Shown here in pieces: positions 42,401 through 52,032 of a DNA stretch of 64,000 nt. The notes beneath the pieces are model-generated. The model saw only the letters and a program-made list of their open reading frames with translations, ran no database searches and was not told the DNA's origin. Position 1 is the stretch's first letter. Each line of letters begins with the position of its first letter. Made by a program: the position numbers and the translations under genes. Source of the stretch: Orthonyx spaldingii (Eukaryota > Chordata > Aves > Passeriformes > Orthonychidae). The DNA is taken from the NCBI GenBank assembly GCA_013397795.1, contig VZTJ01000756.1, forward strand, positions 186,001 to 250,000, read 5' to 3'.

Positions 42401-45400
42401 ATATTGTTTACATTGAAATTATACCTGCAGAACAGATTTTAAAATACTTTATATGTACGTACTTTTTTAAAAATTGCATTTGCAATGAAAACTGTTAATT
42501 CTAGTCAAAACTGTCATTTCACAATGGGCTTCTACAAAGACAAAATTACGCTAATTTTGATAAATTGCTCTAATCCTAGAAGATACATTCATCTTGTCAA
42601 GAAATCCTCAAAAGTTAAAACTGAACTGTCTGCAGAACAGAAGTTTATTTCCAATACCTTTTCTTTTTTGTCTTTACCTTATGCCAATCATTTCTGTATT
42701 TTATTGACAAATTTAAGATGTAACTCAAAATATTAGCAAATACTTCCTTGCAGAATCTCATACTTACATGATAAAGAAGAAGTTAGAAGAAGTAAGATTG
42801 ATTCATCTAGTATAGGTGCATTCTGTGCCCCAACGTTAGTTCTATACTCAATATAACAACAAATTCTTATTCTAATCAAAATCATGGCCTATAATTAGTC
42901 ACTTCATGTAAGAAAAGACACTACCACACTGAAGCTTTACTAAGATTAGTTAAATTCACTAATGCTGTAACTAGACATGTGACAGCAATACTGCTTAGGT
43001 GGGTTTATGCAACAGCAATCTCAACAGCTCATTCCGGCTGTGCCACCACCACGCATCCTTGTATGGCCACACTGGGACTCAGGTCAGAGAACAGACACAG
43101 CTGAAAACAAAAAAAACACTCAGGGAAATATTATTTTTGAGCTACATCCATTCCTTGAACCATTTCAAATGGTTGCATAAACAGCAAGGAACAACAAAGT
43201 GCCACTGCAACACCAAAAGAAACAAACCACTGAGACAAAACATGTTGTTTCCAACCAAAGCGATTCTACAATTCAATGAATTATGATCCATGGTTAAAAG
43301 ATCTCACATCAAGATCTGTCTGAAAAGCGACATGTAAACTGCAACTTTAATATTATAATTAAATACTTTGCAAACAAAAAAAACAAGTTATATATATATC
43401 AATACAAGCACTTGGGAGAGTAACAAACAATCACCACTAACCTGATTCACTGGCTCATTAAAGTTGGTGATAAGTCCAGCACGCAATGTAGTTTTTTCTT
43501 CCTCAGAAAGAGCACTGTCAGGATATATTTATTAAAATATTATTTATTTTCAATTTAAAAATCCACTATCAATTCATATGTAACTATCAAAAACACTATC
43601 AAAACTAAAAAAAGAACATCCTTTGATCTTCCACTGTCTCAAGTACCTTTAAAAAGAGAGGGAAGAGTGAAAAAAATCCTTATAGGGTGTTTTAATCTCA
43701 GGTTTTGAGACCTGAGGTGACCTAAAGATAAAAGGCAAAAGAGAGTTGACAGAGTAAGATATGCAGATACATAGTGAAACTATATTCAGTAAAACTGAAC
43801 AAATTAGAAACTGATTGCTCTTAGACAATTATTATACAGTTATTACTGCCAAAATTGATAATTTGAACATGTATTTGCCCATGTACACAATGGCCAAAAA
43901 ATGTCCAGAATAAGGCAATCACCATACCAGATGACACCTGTTTTTGCAAAAGCAGTATGTCATTTCTATTACAAATCCTTTTCTACAAGCAAGTCATATA
44001 TTTACAGTTAAAAGTACAGATCCTTTGAAAATTATACCTTTGTATGAGAAGTACGCTGACATATTCTCCATAAAATGCAGGCGAAAATAGTGAGCAGAGC
44101 AAATTCTAAGACAAAGTTTCATTTTCGTTCAAGTGCAGGATCGTGGTATCTTAATCCTTCATTTTAAGTGACCTCTATCAGTTTAAGACTACAAGTTACA
44201 TTATTATATCATTCCTGTATTACTTTGGACTTTATATGAGTCATGCAATTTTCTTAAACTTTCCAGGCAGGAAGCACAACACATTGCTTTGAAAAATGCT
44301 TTGTTGGTATTTATATATTATATTATCAGGGGAAAAAAACCAAAGCAAACAAAAAACCCCAACTCATTTTCATTTAATGATAGCACCTAGAAAACTGTTT
44401 CTCCTTCATAAAAAGCCTTTAAGTTTTAACCCAGGGTTGTTCACATGCAACAGTTTCACCTAACATTGCCATGTCTTAGAAGCATGCATGCAAAATCACA
44501 TCTCAGTGAAGACTAGGGGCTGGAAATTAAGAAGATTAAACACACCAACAAAACCACTTCATCTTGTCTGACCTCGTGCATATACATTAACCAGCTAGTT
44601 TTACATACTGAGATTTAAAATTATGTCTAATGCTCCCTAAAGCATAGGTTTTACAATAATCTACACAAATACTAAATATTAATCTCAAAATAGTTAAACA
44701 ATAGAGGCAGAATTTGCATAAGATAAAAACATTCGCAAAAATATTCTAGTTTTCACTTTCCCTTCACCCCTGCACAAAACACAAATACTCCCTGTTTGCT
44801 AGATCAAAGACTTATCGTTCAAAGCACAGTATAAATGGGAGGCAATTCATTGTTTCACTGGTGACTCAGAACTGTACATTAAGGCTCACTGTCAAAACTA
44901 ATTATAGCATTCAGGAGCCACAGTTTTATTTTTTGGTTTTTTTTAAATCAAGATTTAGGCTGTAAAACTTTTTCTGCATAAAATTAACTTATGCCTAAAA
45001 ACATTTTAGTTAAAAATTTACAAAGATTTTTGCAACAGTAAAAGTTTTTTCTGCAGGTAACTATTTAACTTATTAATCGAAAAGCATGAGATGACATTCC
45101 AGGAAAATAAATTTTTGTGGTTTTTTTTTTAATATGAAAATGCAGTATCTAATTCTCACACATACAGGCACACTCTAAGAGGTATCTAAAACTTAAAAGC
45201 TGTTATTAATACAATTTAAAAATCTATTCTCAGTTAAATGTACATTGTATAACACCTCACTTTCAGAGACAATAGAAAATACCTAAAACCTCATTTCTAA
45301 AGAAAAAAATAACCTGTTTTACTGTATTACTTCATTTCCTTTGTTTGTGGGCTCACAAGACCCCTGGCCTTAATTACTTGTTCGTAATTATAATTATATT

Positions 45401-48400
45401 GAACTTATCATAAGCACAGTCTAAGAACAGCAAGAATTCAGTTCATTACTTACTGTAAATAAAAATGCTCTAATTAAGCTTTTGCCATTGCAGAAAAAAT
45501 ACAGGAAAGAAAAGAAATAGATTTATGAGGATGAACGCCTCAAATATATAAGCTTATGATAAGCAAAATTGGAAAACAGTAATGAAAAAGAAAATCTAAA
45601 AAAATCAATGCCGATACAAGTGTCACCTAGCACTGTGTGACAGGGTCCCCAAGAGTTTGCCGGACCGTGGGTGGAGGAATTCAGCGTTTAAACAACACGA
45701 CAGTGACATCTGCTGGAAAACAAGAACCCCCTCAGCCCCTGGAGGAGACATAGGCACCACCGTACTCAGCCTCCCTCAGTGCACTGCAAGAAAGCCAATT
45801 CCACCATTTCATGTATAAAAGTCATAGGCAGGCAAGAAGTTAGGAAAAATGTGTCTCACTCAGTGAGTTATCTCCCTTCAGCATTGAATTATACATGTCC
45901 AAAAATTAAAACAACTTAATCTAGACATGAGCTTCTAAGTACTATCTACTATGCTATAGTCCTCCACAATTTACAAGTTCAACATTACTTTGATCATTGC
46001 CTGTGTTTGTGGTATGAAGAAATATATATCCAAATACTTTTAAAATTATTTTGGGGTTTTTTATAAAAAGTCTGATATTTTGGATTTGGATTTCTGGCTT
46101 ATGAGGAGTTATAGTTATCACTCAAGTAAAAACATGTATTTGCAAAGTATTGTTACTCAACTAAGAGGACAAAGTCTACAAGAGACAGGATACAGAAGTA
46201 ATTTGTCTGTAAAATCAAAAACACGTTCAACTCTTGAATTCAAGACACACCATTTATGAAGAAAATAAAAGCACATACAAAAATCATCCTGTGAGACCAC
46301 CTTTTGAGGAGGCTGACAAAAAATTTCAAAAGAGAGGCCAAATTGTGCCTGAAAAGAGGCTACAACAATTCTAGGCTCTTCTCCACAGCTATAGGAAGAG
46401 CTGCCTGAAAAAGCAGAAGGGAGGAAGTTCACAGGCTCATCTTCAAAATCCTTCTCACTGAAAAATGCTGGTTTAAGTCTAATCTGTAGATCAAGACATA
46501 CTTTGATGTACTACTATGGATGGAGAGCGGACAGCTGCTGAAGTGAAACACAAGATGAAAGACAAGAATTTTGCAAGGACAACAACAATGCAGCCTCAAA
46601 ACGAAGCCTTCAAAAATTATGACATTCAAAGTATGATTGGTTCATGAAACAATCAGATAGGAATTTACAGATTAAATCAGGATTTCTCAAAATGATCTCA
46701 ACATATTACAAGAGAAGCATGATCTTGGTGTGTCCTGACAAAATGTCACATCTAAGAAATTTGGAAAGAAAAACAGAAATGGGGGAACCGTTGGACACAA
46801 AGTTTAGTATGCATTTAGTTCACGGAACCCTTAACAGCAGCCTAAACAACAGAATCGTAACCAACAATTTTTAGAATTTATTTTATACTTTAATTGCATT
46901 AAATTAGTGGCAGAAAAATTAGAAATGGGGAAAAATAGGGTTGCACTGGAAATTTAATAGATTTAACCCATGTAATCTTTAATAGCCAAGCAAAATTTAT
47001 TTTTTAAATTACATTTAACTTAAAACTACAGGAAAACTACATTAAAAGATTGTTATTTAATTTTTACCTCAAACAGTAAAATTCTAGTCTTTAGTTCTGC
47101 AGAAAATGAGCTATGCTTTTTTCACCAGAAATTGTACCAGTGTCTAAAAATATTAACAATTTGAAACAATATTTAACTTCTTCCAACAGTTCTTACTAAG
47201 TACCAGTATTGTAAGCAGAACCCTGTTAATCAGAAATGTCAAAGACATATGCCATGTTTTACAAAAAAGATGGTATTTCACTTTCACATAAAGAATCCAA
47301 ATGTTTGCAGATGTTTTGCAATTATATACTAATTCACACACACAAATGCTCTAGTGCTCTATACAATAACAAAGGAGTACTGCACTATTTGAAATGTGCT
47401 GTGGATACAGAATTTTATCACTTTTCCCTGTTTTGGTAGATCTTTGGAAAAGCTTACAATGCAAGGCAAAATACACTGAACTATTTCAAACAATGAAAAT
47501 CATACGTTGTTCATAGCACAAAAATTCATAACACTAACTTAGATTTGTGATCCAGAAAAACTATACCTAGAATTCCCTCTAATACCTTTCATCTGACAGT
47601 GACAGTCCCACCTACATCACTAGCATTTAAGAGAGCCTGAACACTTCCAGAGAGACTGAACACTTGCAAGCCTTTATGAGCTCTGGAATTGAAACTCTTC
47701 ATGAAATCACACCTATTCTTAAAGGTAAAAAAAGTACTTCCACAAAAGACTGAGGACTATATAATTCTAGGTGTTACATATTAAAATGGCACTTTTTGTA
47801 ATTTTTAAGTAAAATTGCATGATGATCATGAAAACTGCTTATATTTCTCATCTTCTTTGGGGAACCTTCTGTCATGCATTATCAGAACTCACATATCAGA
47901 GCAGCAAAAAAGACCAGAATTTCTTTAGTATGATAACTACTGCCTCTTTCCCATGTACACAATCAATACAAATCAGCTTAAACAAAATGAAATGTCTCCC
48001 TCATTCTCCAAGAGATTGACTACTTTTCACATCTGTCACTATCAGTAAATCCAGGTTTTAATGTTGTAACACTTACTGCATCCCTTCAAAACTTGTTACC
48101 TATGAAATACACTTCTAACTCAGTTTTAAAGTAAATCACAAACAGAGTCATAAGAAGCAATATAAAAAAGAATATTTTTACCAGAGAGCCCTGAAGTTGA
48201 AAGATATTGCCAGTTTCACCATACATTCTAAAGTAACTTCTATGAACTAGGAATCTGCTGTTTTTCCAGTCTGGCAACCATAACAAAGCCAATTTTAAGA
48301 TGATTAAGTGGAAGAACCCAAAACTTACTGTGGTGCAACCCGTCTCCAGTAGCGATCAATTCCATTTTTAAAGTACAGCACAGCTAACCATCTTACGTTC

Positions 48401-48441
48401 ACATCCAGGCTATGATTTGTAAAGATATTCTGTTTGTTTAC

Positions 48442-48475
<34 letters not shown>

Positions 48476-50048
48476 NNNNNNNNNNNNNNAAAAAAAGAGA
48501 AAAAAAGATTACATAAAAAACTGCTCAAGACATCACAAGCAAGACAGAAAATGTATCAACACATGCCCTGGTATATTTAGAAATAAACACATCTCTGTGG
48601 TACCGCTGTAGATAAACAAAATGTCTAAATCACCATTTTACAAATGAGTAAAACACTGTGTTAAACAAATTTTAGAGATTAAAAAAATGTTTATCCCTAG
48701 CCTAAATCTTGATTTATTAAAAAAAACCAGCATGTAAGGCAAATGTATTGCTAATCTTATCTGGCAGAGAAGGAAATATAAAGGTAATAATTACTACAAT
48801 TAAACAACTATTACACTCTTTAAACACATAGCTCTCAGAAATCTGTGGCACTGCAGAATACAGAATAATTCCTTATTCTAGTCAGAATGCAGTCTTCAGG
48901 TTATTTTTTCATTACTTTGTCATATGCCAAGAACCATCCTGTCTACCAATACTTTTTGTAAAACAGCGACCTGGTAGGACTGCAATTCTCAAATCTGACT
49001 ATGCTTATTCCAGGAAATTAGCTTCTACCAGTAAAAGGCAGTATATCTATAGATACATACATACATACATATATCTATCTATATATGCTTTTACGTATAA
49101 GTATGTACATACATACAAACACAGAGGAGTTATTTTGTATAGTAATGTTATAAAATTAACCAAGAAAAATTAAAATAAAGGTAGGCTATTGAATCTCAAC
49201 ACAGGTACGACTCTAAATGGCAGCTCTCCTCCTCTTTTCCACTGGATCAGATGGATCCTTCTCGAGGAGGTGAGACATTATTACTCCCTCCTTTAGGGAG
49301 CAAGTATGTGTGAGCTCAGTATTCTTACTATACAGTGTACTGCAAAAAGAGTGCACCACTTGTATTCATTGCTTTTAGAAGTCCAGTATGAAGGGATCTG
49401 AAAAATGCAGGGATTCTGGTCAAAAGCATCTGCTACTTTTGGGTGCCATGCCTACAGATGTACAAATAAACCTTTCAAATAACTCAGCACTGTAGAAACC
49501 TGGGACCACATTTTCACTATGAATTCAAAATGCAACTTTGTCTCAAAACCTATTTCTATTAATAGTCACAGCTTTCTAGAGGTAATGACCAATGTAAAAA
49601 AAAAAACCCTAACACACTCCAACCACTGTAAAGCAAACAGACTTGTATGTCAACAATGACACCAACTTCAAAACTAGCGAACTGTAGAAAAATATCAGAA
49701 AGGTTGCAACTCACCAATAAATACCACACAACATGAAAATGATTCATACGTAATACATCTTCCTTCCCCAAAGCTCATTTAGGAGGAGAGACTGAATCTC
49801 TAAAAGACTTGACCTTTCCCAAATGCAACTTAAGCATATTAAAATACGAAGAGGTAACTTCAAACACCACATTTGCATCATAAAAAGCATTTCAAAAGAA
49901 ATGAAACATGAAAAACCCAAACCACTCATACTGAAACTTTCACTGATCTTACAAACAACTATTTCTCTCCTTGCTAAAATATTTATCAGAAGCAAAGCTT
50001 CCGCAGATAAAAAATACCTTAAAACTAGACCGGGTCTAGATAAAAAAT

Positions 50049-50106
<58 letters not shown>

Positions 50107-52026
50107 AAAGTATCTACACAAAAATAAGTAGAACTTCTCCGTATCTTCATATGAACTTACTAAAATATGAAGTATTTAATATAACACAGCAATGGTGTCA
50201 CAGCAATAACAGGAATGCAGCCAATATACAAACTGATACAACTTGTACAAAGGTTCTTTTCAAAACCACCCAATTTATCTCTGAATCAAAAGAGAGATAT
50301 GTAATACCTTCAGAAGAGAAACACAGAAAGTAACAACAGCAACTCCACTAGGAACTAAAAATGGTAGGATCACAGATGCATGTCTTATGCTTCCTTATGA
50401 TTTTCTCTACTTTGATTGTCCCAGGAGCAAGTATACCTCACAGTAAGTAATTATATTACTTGCCATGACCTACAGGTATCAGCTGTCTTACCCACCCTCC
50501 ATTTACAGTTACATGTTTCCCTGCATCCTTTTCAGCTCCACCAAGAAGTACCAACTATTTTCTTTCCCAGACAGCCCACCTGTCATGATCGTGTTCAACA
50601 AAGCAGTAGACACTTCTGTTTAGTTTGGAAGAATGTGTTCGTATTTCACACTTAAAGAAAGGCTGATGCAGCCCTAACAAACCCACTTAGCCACATAAAA
50701 GGAATTATCGGTATTTGATCTTCTTTGAAAAGCATTTAAACCCCTGTATTTTTCAGCCCTTTTATTTAAAATTAATTCATATCAATTCCCGTTACACCTG
50801 TGAGTGCTCAACTTGTCTACACTCTGAGGTGTAAGCTCTCATAGCAAACATCCAGAGGAAAAAAAAATGTCACCACTGCCACAACACTGGTAAATTCTGC
50901 TATTTTCTATCAAGATCATTTACCACCACAGCAACACTACAGCAAAAGCAGTGGGTAAAAGGCAATTTGACAGCTCAAAGCTGTATCTTCTACTCCTTTC
51001 CCTAAATCCTCTGGCTTTCCTTCAACTGTCCAAACAAATGGAAGAGAGGGTCTACAGAGAACAGAACATGTCACTCTACAAGTCTGAACCATTCAATCTA
51101 CGCACTGAAGACAGATGTTTCTAGAAAAATCATTTTATCTGTTTTTTTAAGACTATTATAAACATATGCATAGATATTGGAAAATAACAACACTGTTAAC
51201 TTTCAAGTGTTTTTGCTGAAACAGTTGGGTTTCCTTTTTGACTGTGTCGTCATCACTTTGACCATAGTAATGCATTCATTTCACCAATGGTCATACTTTT
51301 ACAAGTATTCACCTTTCCCATTCCAGGATCCTACTACCACAGCAAGGTCAGCTAATCTCCCCGGGAGTCTCCCTCCAATAATGAAAAGGAAAGCAATCTC
51401 AGGGAGGTATCAAATAGTGCAATGGAAAGCATGAGTGAACTTCTATTAAAATGTTCATAAGGCATCACCTCCACAAAACCAGAAAAGATTACTGCCTTGG
51501 CATATAAAAGGGTCCCCGTCTCTTGAGGTAGTAAAGGCAATTCCTTTGACAAGGGCCCTCATGGCCTTGTACCATCTACAATTCACAACAGGCCAATAAA
51601 AGATTTAGCACTACTGCCCACTCATACTGCTGCTAGAGGTTGAATTTCCACCTTCTCAATGCCTGGGAAAAGAGCTTGCTTTGAGACACAGTGATGACAA
51701 TGCCTACCACTGTCATATCCTACCTACCATATCCTTCAGCATAAGGATAATAGTGGCTGGACCATGACAAATCAGGGCTTGTCTCATCCAGAGGTCATGG
51801 CTCAACTGTATTCTAGAGAGTAGTACTCAAAATTATTCAAAGTTTACTTAAGTAAACACATTAGTAGCACTTTTCCACTGTATCTTACCAACAAGACTGA
51901 ATAAAACCCTGGCTGTGTCTCCCACTGCTTCAGTTGTTCCTCAGCCGGCTTCAGCACTGCAGTATCTTGGCTAGTAGCTTGGGTCAAGACTTGCAAAACA
52001 ACAGTGCTAGCACTGTTGAGATCCAT
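9647..52026 (-). CDS. IPO11: Importin-11 (karyopherin-beta family), 26 coding exons, 3' end outside window
   Basis: Nuclear import receptor of the importin-beta superfamily: it binds cargo in the cytoplasm, crosses the nuclear pore and releases cargo on RanGTP. Cargoes reported for the family member include RPL12 and UBE2E enzymes. Spliced exons, high to low coordinate: 52026-51889, 48429-48329, 43514-43442, 40104-39901, 38228-38096, 37819-37761, 36919-36871, 35651-35581, 34622-34430, 33616-33464, 33196-33153, 32280-32190, 30742-30695, 30075-29970, 26087-25961, 25171-25138, 24976-24936, 23866-23750, 22379-22266, 21034-20919, 19427-19351, 15458-15379, 14789-14709, 12343-12248, 10752-10639, 9768-9647. 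Phases agree at every junction and give about 860 residues that follow human IPO11 (recalled, about 975 aa) nearly residue by residue. The importin-beta N-terminal region is in the first three exons; the rest should be HEAT-type helical repeats. One intron is AT-AC. No frameshift or internal stop is seen. The last ~115 codons were not found in the window. Confidence 0.95.
10639..10752 (-). CDS. IPO11: IPO11 coding exon 25
   Basis: Residues 783-820: RYPVVMSTYLGIMGRVLLQN then ARFFSLLLNQMACELDQE. Acceptor ttttag, chosen over the AG two bases downstream because only the former keeps Arg-Tyr-Pro in frame. Donor gtaagg. Confidence 0.94.
10753..14708 (-). other. IPO11: IPO11 introns flanking coding exon 24
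   Basis: Coding exon 24 sits at 12248-12343. Between about 12400 and 13200 the sequence is more GC-rich and carries overlapping 70-106 codon ORFs on both strands without any recognised domain; the rest is AT-rich with nothing seen. Confidence 0.5.
12248..12343 (-). CDS. IPO11: IPO11 coding exon 24
   Basis: Residues 751-782: VVENVLKVNPVLGPQMFQPL then LPSVFRGIIVGE. Acceptor cttaag, donor gtaaga. Confidence 0.94.
14709..14789 (-). CDS. IPO11: IPO11 coding exon 23
   Basis: Residues 724-750: MYAAGLCQSFCELLKDITTE then GQVQVLK. Acceptor tttcag, donor gtggag (weak). Phase 0 at both ends. Confidence 0.94.
15379..15458 (-). CDS. IPO11: IPO11 coding exon 22
   Basis: Residues 697-723: ELSSENLKNCFKIINAYLFL then SSSEFLQ, phase 0 at its end. 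Acceptor ttccag, donor gtatgt. Confidence 0.94.
16901..16934 (+). mobile_element. Possible CR1 3'-tail remnant
   Basis: ttttccataacttta followed by two copies of attctgtg/attctgtgat resembles the terminal 35 bp of CR1. Too short to be certain. Confidence 0.35.
17140..17186 (+). repeat. 21-bp tandem duplication
   Basis: Two exact copies of a 21-bp unit (tgaatcaaacatatatttttc, one base over the quoting limit if extended) followed by the first five bases of a third. Recent-looking slippage duplication in the intron between coding exons 21 and 22. Confidence 0.85.
19351..19427 (-). CDS. IPO11: IPO11 coding exon 21
   Basis: Residues 671-696 plus one base: WLVTLENSPCLTPELLRIFQ then NMSALL. Acceptor ttcttag, donor gtaagt. 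Confidence 0.94.
20919..21034 (-). CDS. IPO11: IPO11 coding exon 20
   Basis: Residues 633-670 plus two bases: GLGADSKNLYPFLLPVIQLS then TDVSQPPHVYLLEDGLEL. Acceptor ttgtag, donor gtaaga. Confidence 0.94.
22266..22379 (-). CDS. IPO11: IPO11 coding exon 19
   Basis: Residues 595-632: IRPYVGCLVQYLPLLWKQSE then EHNMLRCAILTTLIHLVQ. Acceptor acttcag, donor gtaagg; phase 0 at both ends. Confidence 0.95.
23750..23866 (-). CDS. IPO11: IPO11 coding exon 18
   Basis: Residues 556-594, 117 nt: YLESMFTLLFQLLQEVTQCD then TKMHVLHVLSCVIERVNMQ. Acceptor ttttag, donor gtattg; phase 0 at both ends. Confidence 0.94.
24936..24976 (-). CDS. IPO11: IPO11 coding exon 17 (41 nt), downstream of the AT-AC intron
   Basis: Residues 542-555: TVDDFEFRTEQFLP, phase 0 at its end, donor gtaaga. 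The intron end read on this strand is ...TTTAC, not AG at the required position. An AG five bases further in (ctgtag) would lose residues T-V and break the frame with the preceding exon. Confidence 0.88.
24977..25137 (-). other. IPO11: U12-type (minor spliceosome) AT-AC intron of IPO11
   Basis: A 161-nt intron. The 5' splice site is ATATCCTTAT, against a U12 consensus of RTATCCTTT. The 3' end is AC, and TTCCTTAAT lies just before it, matching the U12 branch consensus TTCCTTRAY at all nine positions with the branch A 11 nt from the splice site. It lacks the long pyrimidine run seen before many other IPO11 acceptors. Removal by U11/U12-U4atac/U6atac snRNPs is what is known for this class; conservation of this intron in other animals was not tested here. 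Confidence 0.9.
25138..25171 (-). CDS. IPO11: IPO11 coding exon 16 (34 nt), upstream of the AT-AC intron
   Basis: Residues 531-541 plus one base: VRIETATTLKL. Acceptor tttcag. No GT donor fits: the reading frame runs straight into ATATCCTTAT, a U12-class AT-AC 5' splice site. Joining at that site to coding exon 17 restores the expected LKLTVDDFEF sequence in frame. Confidence 0.88.
25328..25579 (-). mobile_element. CR1 LINE fragment with internal deletion, minus orientation
   Basis: Read on the minus strand it runs through cactcccacc..., a ctctgcagagggatctgga block, a tggatcatgg block, gttcaccaagaccc and gggtcacagg, then jumps to gagggagctgggggtat and aaaaggaggctcaggggtg. These parts are separated in a full CR1, so a segment is missing. 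A degenerate peptide (ALQRDLDRLDHGLSQW) is the out-of-frame trace of CR1. It lies in IPO11 between coding exons 15 and 16, in the sense orientation, about 160 bp from coding exon 16. The usual 3' tail is absent. Confidence 0.8.
25961..26087 (-). CDS. IPO11: IPO11 coding exon 15
   Basis: Residues 488-530: RYKPIRRRVIWLIGQWISVK, FKSDLRPVLYEAIRNLLQ, DRDLV. Acceptor tttaaag, donor gtaagt, phase 0 at its end. The RRRVIWLIGQW block is a well-conserved HEAT-repeat helix of the family. Confidence 0.94.
26088..29969 (-). other. IPO11: IPO11 intron between coding exons 14 and 15
   Basis: 3.9 kb. Contains the CT microsatellite and T/G-rich tract; no repeat family or gene recognised in the rest. Confidence 0.6.
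27395..27439 (+). repeat. (CT)n microsatellite
   Basis: 45-nt run of CT units with a few CCC interruptions, followed by T/G-rich low-complexity sequence to about 27550. Confidence 0.92.
29970..30075 (-). CDS. IPO11: IPO11 coding exon 14
   Basis: Residues 453-487 plus two bases: VYNAVGLAAYELFDSVDFDQ then WFKNQLLAELQVSHD. Acceptor ccccag, donor gtaaac. Confidence 0.93.
30695..30742 (-). CDS. IPO11: IPO11 coding exon 13
   Basis: A 48-nt exon, residues 437-452 plus one base: GSTNMENTNAILIKDA. Acceptor cttgtag, donor gtaaat. Placed by phase and protein match. Confidence 0.9.
32190..32280 (-). CDS. IPO11: IPO11 coding exon 12
   Basis: Residues 407-436 plus one base: PCTEVLFIDIFHEYNQTLTP then VLLEMVHSLQ. 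Acceptor ttttcag, donor gtaagt. Confidence 0.94.
33153..33196 (-). CDS. IPO11: IPO11 coding exon 11
   Basis: A 44-nt exon, residues 392-406: TVEETGGDSWKYSLR, phase 0 at its end. Acceptor ataatag, donor gtaagt. Confidence 0.92.
33464..33616 (-). CDS. IPO11: IPO11 coding exon 10
   Basis: Residues 341-391 plus one base: DSSPETLEAHKIKTAFFTYP through EEDPESF. Acceptor atttcag, donor gtaaga. Confidence 0.94.
34430..34622 (-). CDS. IPO11: IPO11 coding exon 9
   Basis: Residues 277-340 plus one base: LLDFLDQHPFSFTALIQRSL through NYAYKPSKNIE. A pure T tract leads into acceptor ttaag. Donor gtacca is non-ideal, but the one-base phase is required by the next exon (split Asp codon). Confidence 0.93.
35581..35651 (-). 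CDS. IPO11: IPO11 coding exon 8
   Basis: Residues 253-276, 71 nt: SRSIRAESICRDRLEKTIIL then FTKV, phase 0. Acceptor taccag, donor gtaagt. Confidence 0.93.
36871..36919 (-). CDS. IPO11: IPO11 coding exon 7
   Basis: Residues 237-252 plus one base, 49 nt: GFLHAVFERLKQFLEC. Acceptor ttccag, donor gtaagt. Too short to show as a free ORF; identified by match to the importin-11 protein and phase continuity. Confidence 0.92.
37255..37275 (+). repeat. Three-copy 7-bp tandem repeat
   Basis: gacacag followed by two gtcacag units in the intron between coding exons 6 and 7. Minor local feature. Confidence 0.7.
37761..37819 (-). CDS. IPO11: IPO11 coding exon 6
   Basis: Residues 217-236, 59 nt: VLRKLTVHGFVEPHWNAEVM, phase 0 at its end. 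Acceptor cctag, donor gtaagt. Confidence 0.93.
38096..38228 (-). CDS. IPO11: IPO11 coding exon 5
   Basis: Residues 173-216 plus one base: LTSSIYSFTCSLWNHHTDTF, then LQQICTGNEAAAANSLERTL and LSLK. Acceptor ttgcag, donor gtaata. It carries more changes from the human protein than its neighbours; a four-alanine stretch (EAAAAN) is present. Confidence 0.92.
39901..40104 (-). CDS. IPO11: IPO11 coding exon 4
   Basis: Residues 105-172, 204 nt, phase 0 at both ends: IATQISVLIAKVARVDCPRQ through ADRKLFYD. Acceptor ttgcag, donor gtgagt. Largest exon in this part of the gene and nearly identical to the human protein as I recall it. Confidence 0.95.
40480..41180. mobile_element. GC-richer block, possible old retroelement (unresolved)
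   Basis: About 0.7 kb of moderate-GC sequence in the AT-rich intron between IPO11 coding exons 3 and 4, with sharp-looking compositional edges. A plus-strand ORF of 89 codons crosses it, but I recognise no domain. The text looks like a decayed LTR or retroelement, without named motif support. Confidence 0.25.
43442..43514 (-). CDS. IPO11: IPO11 coding exon 3
   Basis: Residues 80-104: completes the split His, then ALSEEEKTTLRAGLITNFNE and PVNQ, ending phase 0. Acceptor cctgacag, donor gttagt (weaker than consensus). This closes the N-terminal importin-beta region. Confidence 0.93.
48329..48429 (-). CDS. IPO11: IPO11 coding exon 2
   Basis: Residues 47-79 plus two bases of codon 80: starts NIFTNHSLDVNVRWLAVLYF and ends at a split His codon before gtaagt. 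Acceptor aaacag. The intron just upstream is a run of more than 30 T (read on this strand) that contains the assembly gap 48476-48489, so the 3' end of the preceding intron is not fully resolved. Confidence 0.94.
48443..48496 (+). repeat. Poly(A) tract broken by an assembly gap
   Basis: 32 A (48443-48474), one T, 14 N (48476-48489), then more A. It starts 14 bp from IPO11 coding exon 2, so on the minus strand it serves as the T-rich tract before that acceptor. True length unknown. Confidence 0.9.
49041..49086 (+). repeat. AT/ACAT/ATCT compound microsatellite
   Basis: Alternating ATAC, ATAT and ATCT tetramers, with a further ATAC-rich stretch at 49103-49119. Confidence 0.85.
50051..50104 (+). 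repeat. 54-nt poly(A) tract
   Basis: Uninterrupted A54 in the intron between IPO11 coding exons 1 and 2. No SINE or LINE body or target-site duplication that I can recognise precedes it, so I do not call it a retroposon tail. Confidence 0.9.
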
Positions 52027-52032
52027 GAAAAT
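51889..52032 (-). CDS. IPO11: IPO11 coding exon 1 (start codon exon)
   Basis: The exon opens after a gttttcag acceptor with six untranslated bases, then ATG at 52024-52026 begins MDLNSASTVVLQVLTQATSQ. It codes residues 1-46 and ends at ...GFYSVLL before donor gtaaga, phase 0. The acceptor just upstream of the ATG shows that at least one untranslated exon precedes it. The ORF reads further upstream in frame to another Met, but that stretch is the intron polypyrimidine tract, so MDLNSAS is the start. Confidence 0.95.

Larger units (their letters stand above)
40105..48328 (-). other. IPO11: IPO11 introns flanking coding exon 3
   Basis: 3.3 kb and 4.8 kb introns. The first holds the unresolved GC-richer block at 40480-41180. 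The second holds a shorter GC-richer patch at about 45630-45790 in otherwise very AT-rich DNA. Confidence 0.55.
48430..51888 (-). other. IPO11: IPO11 intron between coding exons 1 and 2
   Basis: 3.5 kb with two long poly(A) tracts (one with the assembly gap) and a tetranucleotide microsatellite. No gene recognised. Confidence 0.6.

Noticed and set aside
50025..50039. 7-bp inverted repeat with a 1-base spacer next to the poly(A)
   Set aside because: Too short and not followed by a T-tract in a context where it would act as a terminator; eukaryotic DNA.
49744..50131. ORFs with poly-Phe or poly-Lys runs
   Set aside because: They are produced by the A54 homopolymer read on either strand.
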